Below, one piece after another: positions 1-6,271 of a DNA stretch of 9,294 nucleotides. Location: the NCBI GenBank assembly GCA_964542255.1, contig CAZITV010000092.1, forward strand, positions 1 to 9,294, in the 5' to 3' direction. The translations under genes were made by a program, and so were the position numbers. Positions within the stretch are counted from its first letter, which is position 1. Each line of letters starts with the position of its first letter. The DNA is from CAYMSF01 sp964542255. GTDB lineage: Bacteria > Verrucomicrobiota > Lentisphaeria > Victivallales > Victivallaceae. The notes beneath the pieces are model-generated. The model searched no databases. It saw nothing but the letters and a program-made list of their open reading frames with translations, and had not been told where the DNA came from.

Positions 1-60
1 CACCACGCCGGACAAGTATGACTAGGGAAGTTGAGTTCATGCGTTTGACTTTTGCTGTTT

Positions 61-88
61 TTGTAATACTTTTAGCTAGTGTTAAAAT
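61..88 (+). promoter_or_regulatory. possible sigma70-type promoter upstream of the HIT gene
   Basis: A TTGTAA hexamer (61-66) and a TAAAAT hexamer (83-88, five of six matches to TATAAT) are separated by 16 nt in an AT-rich stretch, about 45 nt before the HIT start codon. A nearby TTGACT (45-50) resembles a -35 better but has no -10 box at usable spacing. The call rests on hexamer resemblance only. Confidence 0.3.
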
Positions 89-132
89 TAAAAGTGGTTA
101 TCTACTATCAAAATCAGTGAATAAGGCAGCAA

Positions 133-648
133 ATGAGCAATAAACCATTGTGGGCGCCGTGGCGCATCGAATTTATCCGCGCGCCGAAAGACGAGCGCTG
201 TTTTCTCTGCGGATTAGAGACGGAACAGACAGATTCGGTCGAGGAAGGGCTGATTGTTTACCGGAGCAAAACTGCTTTTGTAATTTTAAACCGTTTTCCC
301 TATAATTCCGGGCATTTGCTGGTGGCGCCCTACCGGCATTGCGGTGATATTGCGGAATTGACTACTGCGGAACAACACGAGATTATGGATTTGTGTGTAT
401 ATGGCAAGACGGTGCTCCAGCGTTTGCTCTATCCGCACGGATTTAATATTGGTTTTAATCTTGGTGCGGCGGCTGGAGCCGGGCTGGAAGATCACCTGCA
501 TCTGCATATTGTGCCGCGCTGGAACGGTGACACCAACTTCATGCCGGTAATCAGTGATACGCGCTGTGTTCCAGAAGCGCTCAATGCCACTGCCGACTTA
601 ATCCGCAGCAACTGGGGCAAGGTCGAACAACGGCAAACTAAGAACTAG
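133..648 (+). CDS. HIT family protein (Ap4A phosphorylase/hydrolase-like)
   Basis: This is a 171-residue cytosolic histidine-triad protein. The catalytic signature HLHLHIVPRW (H121, H123, H125) is intact and is followed by WNGDTNFMPV, typical of the HIT branch often annotated as Ap4A phosphorylase or hydrolase. Known members use the central histidine to attack the alpha-phosphate of a nucleotide, cleaving dinucleoside polyphosphates or nucleoside phosphoramidates. An N-terminal CxxC pair (C23, C26), H69 and H121 could form the zinc site seen in many family members. The N-terminal WAPWRIEFI segment is also typical. Length fits the family. The ATG at 133 follows an AAGGC stretch (122-126) that can serve as a weak ribosome binding site. 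The next gene starts 9 nt after the stop, so the two are probably co-transcribed. The true substrate cannot be told from sequence. Confidence 0.93.
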   Translation: MSNKPLWAPWRIEFIRAPKDERCFLCGLETEQTDSVEEGLIVYRSKTAFVILNRFPYNSGHLLVAPYRHCGDIAELTTAEQHEIMDLCVYGKTVLQRLLYPHGFNIGFNLGAAAGAGLEDHLHLHIVPRWNGDTNFMPVISDTRCVPEALNATADLIRSNWGKVEQRQTKN

Positions 649-657
649 GCGGCATTT

Positions 658-1746
658 ATGGAATTTATCATCAAAGACTATACTGGTACCGAACATGGTC
701 CGGTGGATGTAGATACACTGAAGAAGTGGATTGACGAAGACCGCGTCACCAAAGATACGCCGGTGCGGCAGAAATTAATCGCACTGTGGAAGACTGCCGC
801 CGATTTTGAGGCACTGCGCGAAAATCTGGCGACACAAGCAGAACGTTTGGATGCCAAAGACGGCGTGGCTAAATCAATATCGGCGTTATCCTCAGTAAAG
901 TCAATCTTTCATCACAAACCTCACAAAGAAAAAACTTCTTTTGTCCACAAACATATCGCCGAAAATGCTGAATCTGGTTCACGCATTTGGGCATTTGTAT
1001 TTGACCTGGTGCTGTTATCCATTGTCCTATTTCTGCCGATTTTTGCTATCTGTAACAATTCCGCGCTAAAGATTGCCGCGGCGGCAACTGACAGCAGTCT
1101 GACGGAACTGCCGTTATCGGATAATCTTTACCCGGATGCTGGCAAAGTTACCATTAAGGAGGCACCGCCGGAAACTGCCGCCAACACTCAATCACTGCCG
1201 CCGGGTGCCGCGCCGGGCAAGGATAATGTAAAACCAGCGGCGGATGCGGTTAAAACTGAAACCAAGCCTGAGGTAAAAAAAAGAGCGGCGCCGCCAACTA
1301 TTAATAATTTGAAGGCAACCACACCGCCGTCAACTGTGGCAGATGAAACCGCCGGTTACCGGCGCGGTTCGGTTTGGCAGAATCAGCATAGCGCCATCAA
1401 ATATGTTTGTTTAGATGCTGCTGAAAAGGCGGCGAAATGGATTGAAGTTAAACGGCTGAAACGCGTTTACACCTTTGGTGCGATGGTGGCGATTCCAATA
1501 TTCATGGTCTATTTTGGTGTAACGCTGGGTTACTTCGCGCAAACATTTGGTATGTGGTTTTGGGGTATTTTCATTATCCGCCGGGATTTGATGGAGGTCT
1601 ATTTTTTCCGTGCGTTTGCATTTACGGTATTGATGATGGTGTTCGGTATTCTTTCGCCGCTGCTGGTCTATATTTGCGGCCGCAGTCTGCACGATTTGCT
1701 CGCCGGAGTCAGAATCATCAATGTGGCCGGCAAGACCCCGGATTAA
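658..1746 (+). CDS. GYF_2 domain / RDD family membrane protein
   Basis: A 362-residue protein in three parts. Residues 1-55 look like a bacterial GYF_2 domain (FIIKDYTGTEHGPV, then a TPVRQ segment and a Trp-Lys near residue 45), a presumed protein-binding module facing the cytoplasm. Residues 109-132 are the first RDD membrane helix, with the family Arg (R109) and Asp (D116). Residues about 135-235 are a soluble Pro/Ala/Lys-rich insert. Residues 271-350 hold the remaining helices, including the QTFGMWFWGIFIIRRD segment that matches the RDD core consensus, R318, and the closing RSLHDLLAGVRI with D346. RDD proteins are integral membrane proteins of mostly unknown role; some are proposed transporters. 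The long insert between the first two helices is unusual. AGG (647-649) before the ATG gives a short ribosome binding site. The gene follows the HIT gene by 9 nt. Confidence 0.85.
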   Translation: MEFIIKDYTGTEHGPVDVDTLKKWIDEDRVTKDTPVRQKLIALWKTAADFEALRENLATQAERLDAKDGVAKSISALSSVKSIFHHKPHKEKTSFVHKHIAENAESGSRIWAFVFDLVLLSIVLFLPIFAICNNSALKIAAAATDSSLTELPLSDNLYPDAGKVTIKEAPPETAANTQSLPPGAAPGKDNVKPAADAVKTETKPEVKKRAAPPTINNLKATTPPSTVADETAGYRRGSVWQNQHSAIKYVCLDAAEKAAKWIEVKRLKRVYTFGAMVAIPIFMVYFGVTLGYFAQTFGMWFWGIFIIRRDLMEVYFFRAFAFTVLMMVFGILSPLLVYICGRSLHDLLAGVRIINVAGKTPD

Positions 1747-1802
1747 ACATGGTTTAATTATTTTGCGGTCGGTGGTACAGAAATTAATTTAAGGAAATGC
1801 TA

Positions 1803-2855
1803 ATGCTAACAAGCAATAATATTAATATTGAGAGTAAATCTCCGCTAGTTTCGCCCGGCGAGATAAAGTCGGAATTACCAATGGCGCTGGATGCGGTCGT
1901 CAAAGTCATCGCCGCACGGCAGGAAATTTGTGATATTCTTGACCGAAAAAACCGCAAATTAATGCTGATTGTCGGTCCCTGTTCAATTCATGACGCCGAC
2001 GCCGCCGTGGAATATGCACAGCGGTTAAAAAAAGTCAGCGATGAAGTCAGCGATGCAATTATGCTGATAATGCGGGTATATTTTGAAAAACCTCGCACCA
2101 CCGTCGGCTGGAAAGGGCTCATTTACGACCCGGGACTAAATAATACTTACAACATCGAAGAAGGAATATTCCTGGCGCGGCGGCTGCTGTTAAAAATTGT
2201 GGATATCGGTCTGCCGGTGGCATCAGAAATGCTTGACCCGATTTTGCCGCAATACATTGCCGATGCGGTATCATGGGCGGCAATCGGCGCGCGTACTTCA
2301 GAATCACAAACACACCGCCAGTTGGCCAGCGGTCTCTCAATGCCGGTCGGATTTAAAAACGCCACTGACGGCAGTTGTCAGGCGGCGATTGACGCAATCA
2401 AAACAGCCTGCTCATCGCACAGCTTTATCGGCATCACCGAAGAAGGGCGCACCGGGGTATTCCGCACCAGAGGAAATCCATACGGTCATATGGTAATGCG
2501 CGGCGGCGACCGGCCAAATTTCGGCGCCGAGTACATCGCATTCGCCAAAGTTGCCATGACCCGCAGCAAATTAACCCCAAATATCATCGTTGACTGCAGT
2601 CACGCCAATTCCAATAAAGATTACCAAAAACAAAAAGTGGCATTGTTCGATGTACTGCAGCAGATCAGTGAAGGCGAAGACGCGATTGTCGGCGCAATGC
2701 TCGAAAGCAGCTTAATCGAAGGACGGCAGGATATTGTAATCGGGCAAAAACCTGTTCCAGGTCAATCAGTTACCGATGCCTGTATCGGCTGGGAAGAGAC
2801 TGAACTGCTGATCCGTAACGCCTACAGACATTTAAAAACAATTCGCGGCAGCTGA
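1803..2855 (+). CDS. aroFGH: 3-deoxy-7-phosphoheptulonate (DAHP) synthase, class I (AroF/AroG/AroH type)
   Basis: This enzyme condenses phosphoenolpyruvate and erythrose 4-phosphate, the first step of the shikimate pathway, in the cytosol. The 350 residues align nearly one-to-one with E. coli AroG: GPCSIHD with metal ligand C60, R91, EKPRTTVGWKG (95-105), GARTSESQTHRQ (162-173), DCSHANS with H267, ML-E301, and VTD-A with D325, each about one residue before the AroG position. D145, P149 and S179 match AroG positions (D146, P150, S180) where known changes remove feedback inhibition, so allosteric control by an aromatic amino acid is likely, but the effector cannot be assigned. The start is placed at the ATG at 1803 because AAGGA (1791-1795) is 7 nt upstream; the in-frame ATG at 1797 would leave only 1 nt. 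It is separated from the RDD gene by 56 nt and from the kinase by 61 nt. Confidence 0.96.
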   Translation: MLTSNNINIESKSPLVSPGEIKSELPMALDAVVKVIAARQEICDILDRKNRKLMLIVGPCSIHDADAAVEYAQRLKKVSDEVSDAIMLIMRVYFEKPRTTVGWKGLIYDPGLNNTYNIEEGIFLARRLLLKIVDIGLPVASEMLDPILPQYIADAVSWAAIGARTSESQTHRQLASGLSMPVGFKNATDGSCQAAIDAIKTACSSHSFIGITEEGRTGVFRTRGNPYGHMVMRGGDRPNFGAEYIAFAKVAMTRSKLTPNIIVDCSHANSNKDYQKQKVALFDVLQQISEGEDAIVGAMLESSLIEGRQDIVIGQKPVPGQSVTDACIGWEETELLIRNAYRHLKTIRGS

Positions 2856-2916
2856 TACCATAATTTTATTGGCAGCGCCATTATTAAAAATATTGCAGCA
2901 GAACAGGGTATTAATT

Positions 2917-4386
2917 ATGGAAAATTGTTATTTGGCTTTTGACCTCGGCGCTTCCAGCGGACGCGGCATTGTCGGAAAACTCCGTGACGGTAAACTGGAA
3001 CTTGAGGAAATTCACCGTTTCAGCAATGGTCCGGTCGAACGCGATGGCGCGCTGTATTGGGACTTTGAACAGCTCTGCTGTGAAATCCGCACCGGCATCG
3101 GTAAAGCCACGGCCAAACACCGCATCTCCAGTATCGCGATTGATACCTGGGGCGTCGATTATGTGTTGTTCCGCAACGGCAAACCGGTACGGATGCCATA
3201 TCACTACCGCGACAGCCGTACCGATGCCGCCGTGCCGGCAGTTTATAAAATAATTAATAAAGATGAACTTTATTCCCGCACCGGAATACAGTTTATGCAG
3301 CTCAACACTTTGTATCAGCTCTATGCGCACCGGCAGGCACATCCGGAAGATTTTGACGGCAGCGTGCTGTTATTGATGCCGGACGCGCTCACCTATATGC
3401 TGAACGGCGATTTGCGCAGTGAATACAGCATTGCCTCCACCAGTAATTTATTAAATCCGTTCACCGCAAACTGGGATTTTGAACTGATTGACCAGCTCGG
3501 CTTGCCGCGCTCAATTTTCCCGGAAATTGTCCCGCCATGCTCAAAATCACTGCCGTTATCAGCGGCGGTACAGCAGGAAACCGGCTGCGGCGCGGTCAAT
3601 GTGGTTAAGGTTGGCGGACACGATACGGCTTCGGCAGTTGGCGCGGTGCCGGCGCCGCTGCACCGCACCTGGGCATACATCAGCTGCGGCACCTGGGCAC
3701 TGCTCGGGGCGGAAATTGACCATCCGATTGTTTCACCTGAGGCAGGAGCAGTGCCGTTCACCAATGAAGGCGGCTTAAACCAAAAAATCCGTTTTCTCAA
3801 TAACATCATGGGCACCTGGTTGTTCCAGGAAACCCGCCGGGTCTGGAATGAAGCCGGCAGAAATATTGGATTCGCGGAGATGGGCAAGTTAGCCCAATCA
3901 GCGCCGGCCTGGCAATACTTTATTGACCCCAACGATAAAGTATTCCTTGCCCCCGGCGATATGCCGGCACGGGTTGAAGAATACTGCCTCAAACACCATC
4001 AAGGCAAGCTTAGCGGCGATGCCGCGGTACTCCGCTGTATTTATGACTCGCTGGTAATATATTTCCGTATCAAACTGCAGCAGCTGGAACAAATACTTGG
4101 GGTAAAATATGAGTGTTTAAACGTGGTCGGCGGCGGCACGCAGGATTGTATGCTGATGCAGCTTACCGCAGATTGTTTGGGCATTCCGGTACTGGCCGGC
4201 CCGGTCGAAGCCACCGCCATCGGCAACATCATGGCACAGGCTATAACCGACGGCGATGTAAGCAATTTGGCGGCAGCCAGAGAAATTATAAAAACTTCAT
4301 TTGACGTCCAGGAATATCAACCTGTAACCGCAGACAAAGCCGGCTGGGATAACGCAGTTGAACGATTCCAATCGCTCTGCATATAA
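2917..4386 (+). CDS. rhaB: rhamnulokinase (FGGY carbohydrate kinase)
   Basis: The predicted enzyme phosphorylates L-rhamnulose to L-rhamnulose 1-phosphate with ATP in the cytosol, as part of L-rhamnose use. It has 489 residues, the length of E. coli RhaB. The FGGY N-lobe starts with the phosphate-binding AFDLGASSGR (7-16). DTWGVDYVLF (76-85) and MPYHYRDSRT (93-102) are typical RhaB sugar-lobe segments. GGHDTASA carries the catalytic base D236. ISCGTWALLG, FTNEGGLNQKIRFLNNIMGTW (split between 281 and 301) and the C-terminal VVGGGTQD...GPVEATAIGN adenine-binding region complete the fold. The start is the ATG at 2917, preceded by AGGG (2905-2908) at 8 nt. A TTG farther upstream at 2869 would add 16 non-homologous residues. 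No rhamnose isomerase, aldolase or regulator lies in the window, so a related ketose substrate remains possible. The reductase gene follows after 6 nt. Confidence 0.9.
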   Translation: MENCYLAFDLGASSGRGIVGKLRDGKLELEEIHRFSNGPVERDGALYWDFEQLCCEIRTGIGKATAKHRISSIAIDTWGVDYVLFRNGKPVRMPYHYRDSRTDAAVPAVYKIINKDELYSRTGIQFMQLNTLYQLYAHRQAHPEDFDGSVLLLMPDALTYMLNGDLRSEYSIASTSNLLNPFTANWDFELIDQLGLPRSIFPEIVPPCSKSLPLSAAVQQETGCGAVNVVKVGGHDTASAVGAVPAPLHRTWAYISCGTWALLGAEIDHPIVSPEAGAVPFTNEGGLNQKIRFLNNIMGTWLFQETRRVWNEAGRNIGFAEMGKLAQSAPAWQYFIDPNDKVFLAPGDMPARVEEYCLKHHQGKLSGDAAVLRCIYDSLVIYFRIKLQQLEQILGVKYECLNVVGGGTQDCMLMQLTADCLGIPVLAGPVEATAIGNIMAQAITDGDVSNLAAAREIIKTSFDVQEYQPVTADKAGWDNAVERFQSLCI

Positions 4387-4392
4387 CAAATA

Positions 4393-5412
4393 ATGAACTG
4401 GTCAACCGCAAAAATCGCTGTTTTCGGTGGTAACGGCTTTCTCGGCAGTAATATCATCCGCCAGTTAATTCAACTTAACTGCGGGCAAATCATTTCCTTC
4501 AGCCGCAGTCCGGCGCCGGAATTGGAGCGGTTAGGCGTTGAAGTCAAGCGCGGCGACATCCGCAGCAGCGCCGCGGTAACCGCCGCCTGCCGTGGCTGCA
4601 GCGCGGTCATTCACACTTCCGCCAAAGCCGGAGTTTGGGGCAGTTGGCGCGAATATTATTCCATTAACGTCGAAGGCACTTTAAATGTGCTGTCCGCCTG
4701 CCGGACCAATGCCATTCACCAGTTGGTTTATACAAGTTCGCCGAGTGTGGCCTATTCCCCTACCCTGGACAGTATCAATATTGATGAATCCGCGCTATAT
4801 CCCGACCGTTATTTGGCATTTTACCCTGAATCCAAAGCCATCGCGGAAAAAAATGTTTTAGGTGTGTTAAATAAAGAATTGGCGGCTGTCGCATTGCGCC
4901 CGCATCTGCTCTGGGGTGCCGGCGACCCGCATCTGCTGCCGCGAATTGTCCGCAAGGCTGCCGCCGGGAAATTAACCCGCATCGGTGATGGTGAAAATAT
5001 CGTTGATTTAACCCACGTCGTGAATGCCGCGGCGGCGCATATTAAGGCGTTGGAATATTTAGCTCAATGCAGCCAGCCGCGCCGCAAAGTTTATTTCATT
5101 AGCGACAATGCGCCGGTAAAAATTTGGCATTGGCTGGACGAACTGCTGGCACAGTTGGGTTTGCCGCCGGTAAAACGTTCGATTGAATTTCGCCGTGCTG
5201 AAAATATTGGTCTGGTGCTTGAAGTTATCTATAAGCTGCTGCCGTTTCTGGGTGAACCGCCGCTAACCCGTTTTATTGCCGGTCAACTGTCATTTTCGCA
5301 CTATTTCAATATCAGCGCGGCGATAAATGAGCTGGGCTATCAGCCGGTAATCAGCCAGGAGCAAGCGCTGCGGGAAACGGTAAGATGGCTAAAAACGGAA
5401 ATAATACGGTAA
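4393..5412 (+). CDS. NAD(P)-dependent 3beta-HSD / OleD-like epimerase-reductase (extended SDR)
   Basis: A 339-residue extended short-chain dehydrogenase with an N-terminal Rossmann fold: FGGNGFLG (G12, G15, G18) binds the dinucleotide, RGDIRS (53-58) contacts the adenine side, TSSPSV (114-119) supplies the active-site Ser, and YPESK (Y144, K148) is the catalytic pair. AGVWGSWREYYSINVEGT (79-96), DESALYPDRYLAFYP (131-145) and LRPHLLWGAGDPHLLPR (168-184) resemble OleD, the 2-alkyl-3-oxoalkanoate reductase of long-chain olefin synthesis, and 3beta-hydroxysteroid dehydrogenases. No OleA, OleB or OleC homologue is in the window, so the substrate is open. The start lies 6 nt after rhaB with no clear Shine-Dalgarno sequence, which suggests translational coupling. 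The TAA stop (5410-5412) overlaps the left edge of the first repeat copy. Confidence 0.85.
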   Translation: MNWSTAKIAVFGGNGFLGSNIIRQLIQLNCGQIISFSRSPAPELERLGVEVKRGDIRSSAAVTAACRGCSAVIHTSAKAGVWGSWREYYSINVEGTLNVLSACRTNAIHQLVYTSSPSVAYSPTLDSINIDESALYPDRYLAFYPESKAIAEKNVLGVLNKELAAVALRPHLLWGAGDPHLLPRIVRKAAAGKLTRIGDGENIVDLTHVVNAAAAHIKALEYLAQCSQPRRKVYFISDNAPVKIWHWLDELLAQLGLPPVKRSIEFRRAENIGLVLEVIYKLLPFLGEPPLTRFIAGQLSFSHYFNISAAINELGYQPVISQEQALRETVRWLKTEIIR

Positions 5413-5620
5413 AACAATTTTAACCACGGAACACACTGAATACACTGAAATATAATTAAAACCAGNNNNNNNNNNNNNNNNNNNNNNNNNNNNNNNNNNN
5501 NNNNNNNNNNNNNNNNNNNNNNNNNNNNNNNNNNNNNNNNNNNNNNNNNNNNNNNNNNNNNNNNNTTTAAGATATGGGTTCACTGATTTATTTCCGTGTT
5601 TTCGGTGTGGTCAGTGGTAA
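5411..5620 (+). repeat. dispersed repeat, copy 1 (interrupted by assembly gap)
   Basis: The left part (5411-5465) is identical to 5627-5681 in copy 2, including the outer AAAACAATTTT and the TTAACCAC terminus (5420-5427). The right part (5566-5620) is identical to 5705-5759. Between them sit 100 Ns. If the copy is uninterrupted, copy 2 predicts only 23 missing bases, so the N run is a placeholder and its true length is unknown. The left edge overlaps the stop codon of the upstream reductase gene. Confidence 0.9.
5466..5565. other. assembly gap (100 N) inside repeat copy 1
   Basis: The run is exactly 100 Ns, the usual placeholder for a gap of unknown size. Both flanks belong to the same repeat unit, so the break was very probably caused by the repeat. 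No sequence inside can be interpreted, and open frames drawn across it are not meaningful. Confidence 0.98.
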
Positions 5621-5626
5621 GATAGG

Positions 5627-5759
5627 AAAACAATTTTAACCACGGAACACACTGAATACACTGAAATATAATTAAAACCAGGAACAAAAATTAATTTTAT
5701 AATTTTTAAGATATGGGTTCACTGATTTATTTCCGTGTTTTCGGTGTGGTCAGTGGTAA
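5627..5759 (+). repeat. dispersed repeat, copy 2, imperfect palindrome
   Basis: This is the most complete copy: outer AAAACAATTTT (5627-5637), core from TTAACCAC (5636) to GTGGTAA (5759), 124 bp. The left arm (5636-5666) is complementary to the right end of the unit: compared with the right end of copy 3, 26 of 31 positions match the reverse complement. Copy 2's own right end lacks one T. The centre holds a second inverted repeat, AAAAATTA (5686-5693) and TAATTTTT (5700-5707), with a 6-nt loop. The unit could form a long hairpin or cruciform. It ends at the ribosome binding site of the GxxExxY gene. Copies 2 and 3 are identical over 77 nt (5681-5757 and 6181-6257). Confidence 0.92.
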
Positions 5760-5769
5760 AAAAGGATTT

Positions 5770-6147
5770 ATGAACGAACTTTTTTTTGAGAATGAAACTT
5801 TTGCAATTCGCGGTGCTGTATTTGAGGTTTACAAGGAAATTGGTTGTGGATTTCTTGAAGCCGTCTATCAGGAATGCCTAGCCAAAGAGTTTTGCATTAG
5901 AAATATTCCTTGTGTAGCTCAACATGAACTTAGTTTATTTTACAAAGGCGAAAAACTTGAACAGAAATATAAACCGGACTTCATTTGCTACGACAAAATT
6001 ATTGTAGAATTAAAAGTTGCAAAGGAAATATCCACTGAACATGAAGCGCAGGTTTTTAATTACCTAAAGACAACAGGTCTAAAGCTTGGACTGCTGATAA
6101 ACTTTGGACATTACCCAAAAGCAGAAATAAAAAGAATTGTTTTATAA
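5770..6147 (+). CDS. GxxExxY protein (PD-(D/E)XK nuclease-like family, PDDEXK_3)
   Basis: A 125-residue protein, normal length for the family. The name-giving motif is G27-x-x-E30-x-x-Y33 (GCGFLEAVYQE). A PD-(D/E)XK core is visible: P69-D70 in KPDFICYD, nine residues, then E80-L-K82, and a downstream Q94-x-x-x-Y98 like the QxxxY motif of RecB-type nucleases. All expected catalytic residues are present, so the gene looks intact, but no biochemical role is established to my knowledge. The start at 5770 follows AAGGA (5762-5766) at short, 3-nt spacing. An in-frame ATG at 5713 lies wholly inside the repeat and would add 19 repeat-encoded residues, so it is not preferred. Base composition is clearly more AT-rich than the flanking genes, with AAA/GAA/ATT/AGA codons favoured. 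It is bracketed by repeat copies 2 and 3, and its TAA stop forms the first bases of copy 3, suggesting a transferred cassette. Confidence 0.9.
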   Translation: MNELFFENETFAIRGAVFEVYKEIGCGFLEAVYQECLAKEFCIRNIPCVAQHELSLFYKGEKLEQKYKPDFICYDKIIVELKVAKEISTEHEAQVFNYLKTTGLKLGLLINFGHYPKAEIKRIVL

Positions 6148-6260
6148 ACCACTGAATAGACTGAACTATAATTAAAACCGGGAACAAAAATTAATTTTAT
6201 AATTTTTAAGATATGGGTTCACTGATTTATTTCCGTGTTTTCGGTGTGGTCAGTGGTTAA
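6145..6260 (+). repeat. dispersed repeat, copy 3 (9-bp deletion in left arm)
   Basis: Same orientation as copies 1 and 2, 116 bp from TAAACCAC (6145-6152) to GTGGTTAA (6253-6260). Relative to copy 2 it lacks 9 bp in the left arm just after AACCAC and has three substitutions before 6181, then 77 nt of complete identity. The first three bases are the stop codon of the GxxExxY gene. The right end runs directly into the ribosome binding site of the binding-protein gene. The diverged left arm and identical right part suggest partial gene conversion or separate histories for the two halves. Confidence 0.92.
6186..6207 (+). terminator. possible weak terminator hairpin inside repeat copy 3
   Basis: AAAAATTA (6186-6193) and TAATTTTT (6200-6207) form an 8-bp perfect stem with a 6-nt loop, ending in five Ts, downstream of the GxxExxY stop. 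The stem is made only of A/T pairs, so it is weak as an intrinsic terminator. The same structure lies in copy 2 at 5686-5707. It may instead be only the AT-rich centre of the palindromic unit. Confidence 0.2.
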
Positions 6261-6271
6261 AAAAAGGATTT

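Noticed and set aside
1742..1758. Hairpin ATTAAAC-ATG-GTTTAAT at the stop of the RDD gene as a terminator
   Set aside because: The 7-bp stem is mostly A/T pairs with a 3-nt loop and is followed by TATTTTG rather than a clean T run. Too weak to call.
2869..2916. TTG start 48 nt upstream for the rhamnulokinase
   Set aside because: The added residues do not look like kinase sequence. The ATG at 2917 has AGGG at 8 nt and gives the typical 489-residue length.
3393..3992. 199-codon open frame on the minus strand within the rhamnulokinase gene
   Set aside because: It is a shadow of the well-supported kinase on the opposite strand. Its translation shows no recognisable domain and is Ser/Pro/Thr-rich, as expected of antisense frames.
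5667..5703. Perfect TATAAT hexamers in the repeat (5667-5672 and 5698-5703, also in copy 3) as promoters
   Set aside because: No -35-like hexamer lies at 16-18 nt upstream of either, and such hexamers are expected by chance in this AT-rich sequence. Kept only as a possibility.
5713..5769. Longer start for the GxxExxY gene at the ATG at 5713
   Set aside because: The extension is entirely repeat sequence found in all three copies and has no good ribosome binding site. The ATG at 5770 has AAGGA upstream and gives the normal family length.
5411..6260. Integron attC-like sites flanking a gene cassette
   Set aside because: The layout (imperfect palindrome, one gene per unit) is reminiscent, but the ends do not carry the required RYYYAAC and GTTRRRY core sites: copy 3 has GTTAAAA and copy 2 lacks GTT. 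No integrase is in view.
5411..6260. CRISPR array
   Set aside because: There are only three long copies, one separated from the next by a full gene, with no regular spacers and no cas genes.
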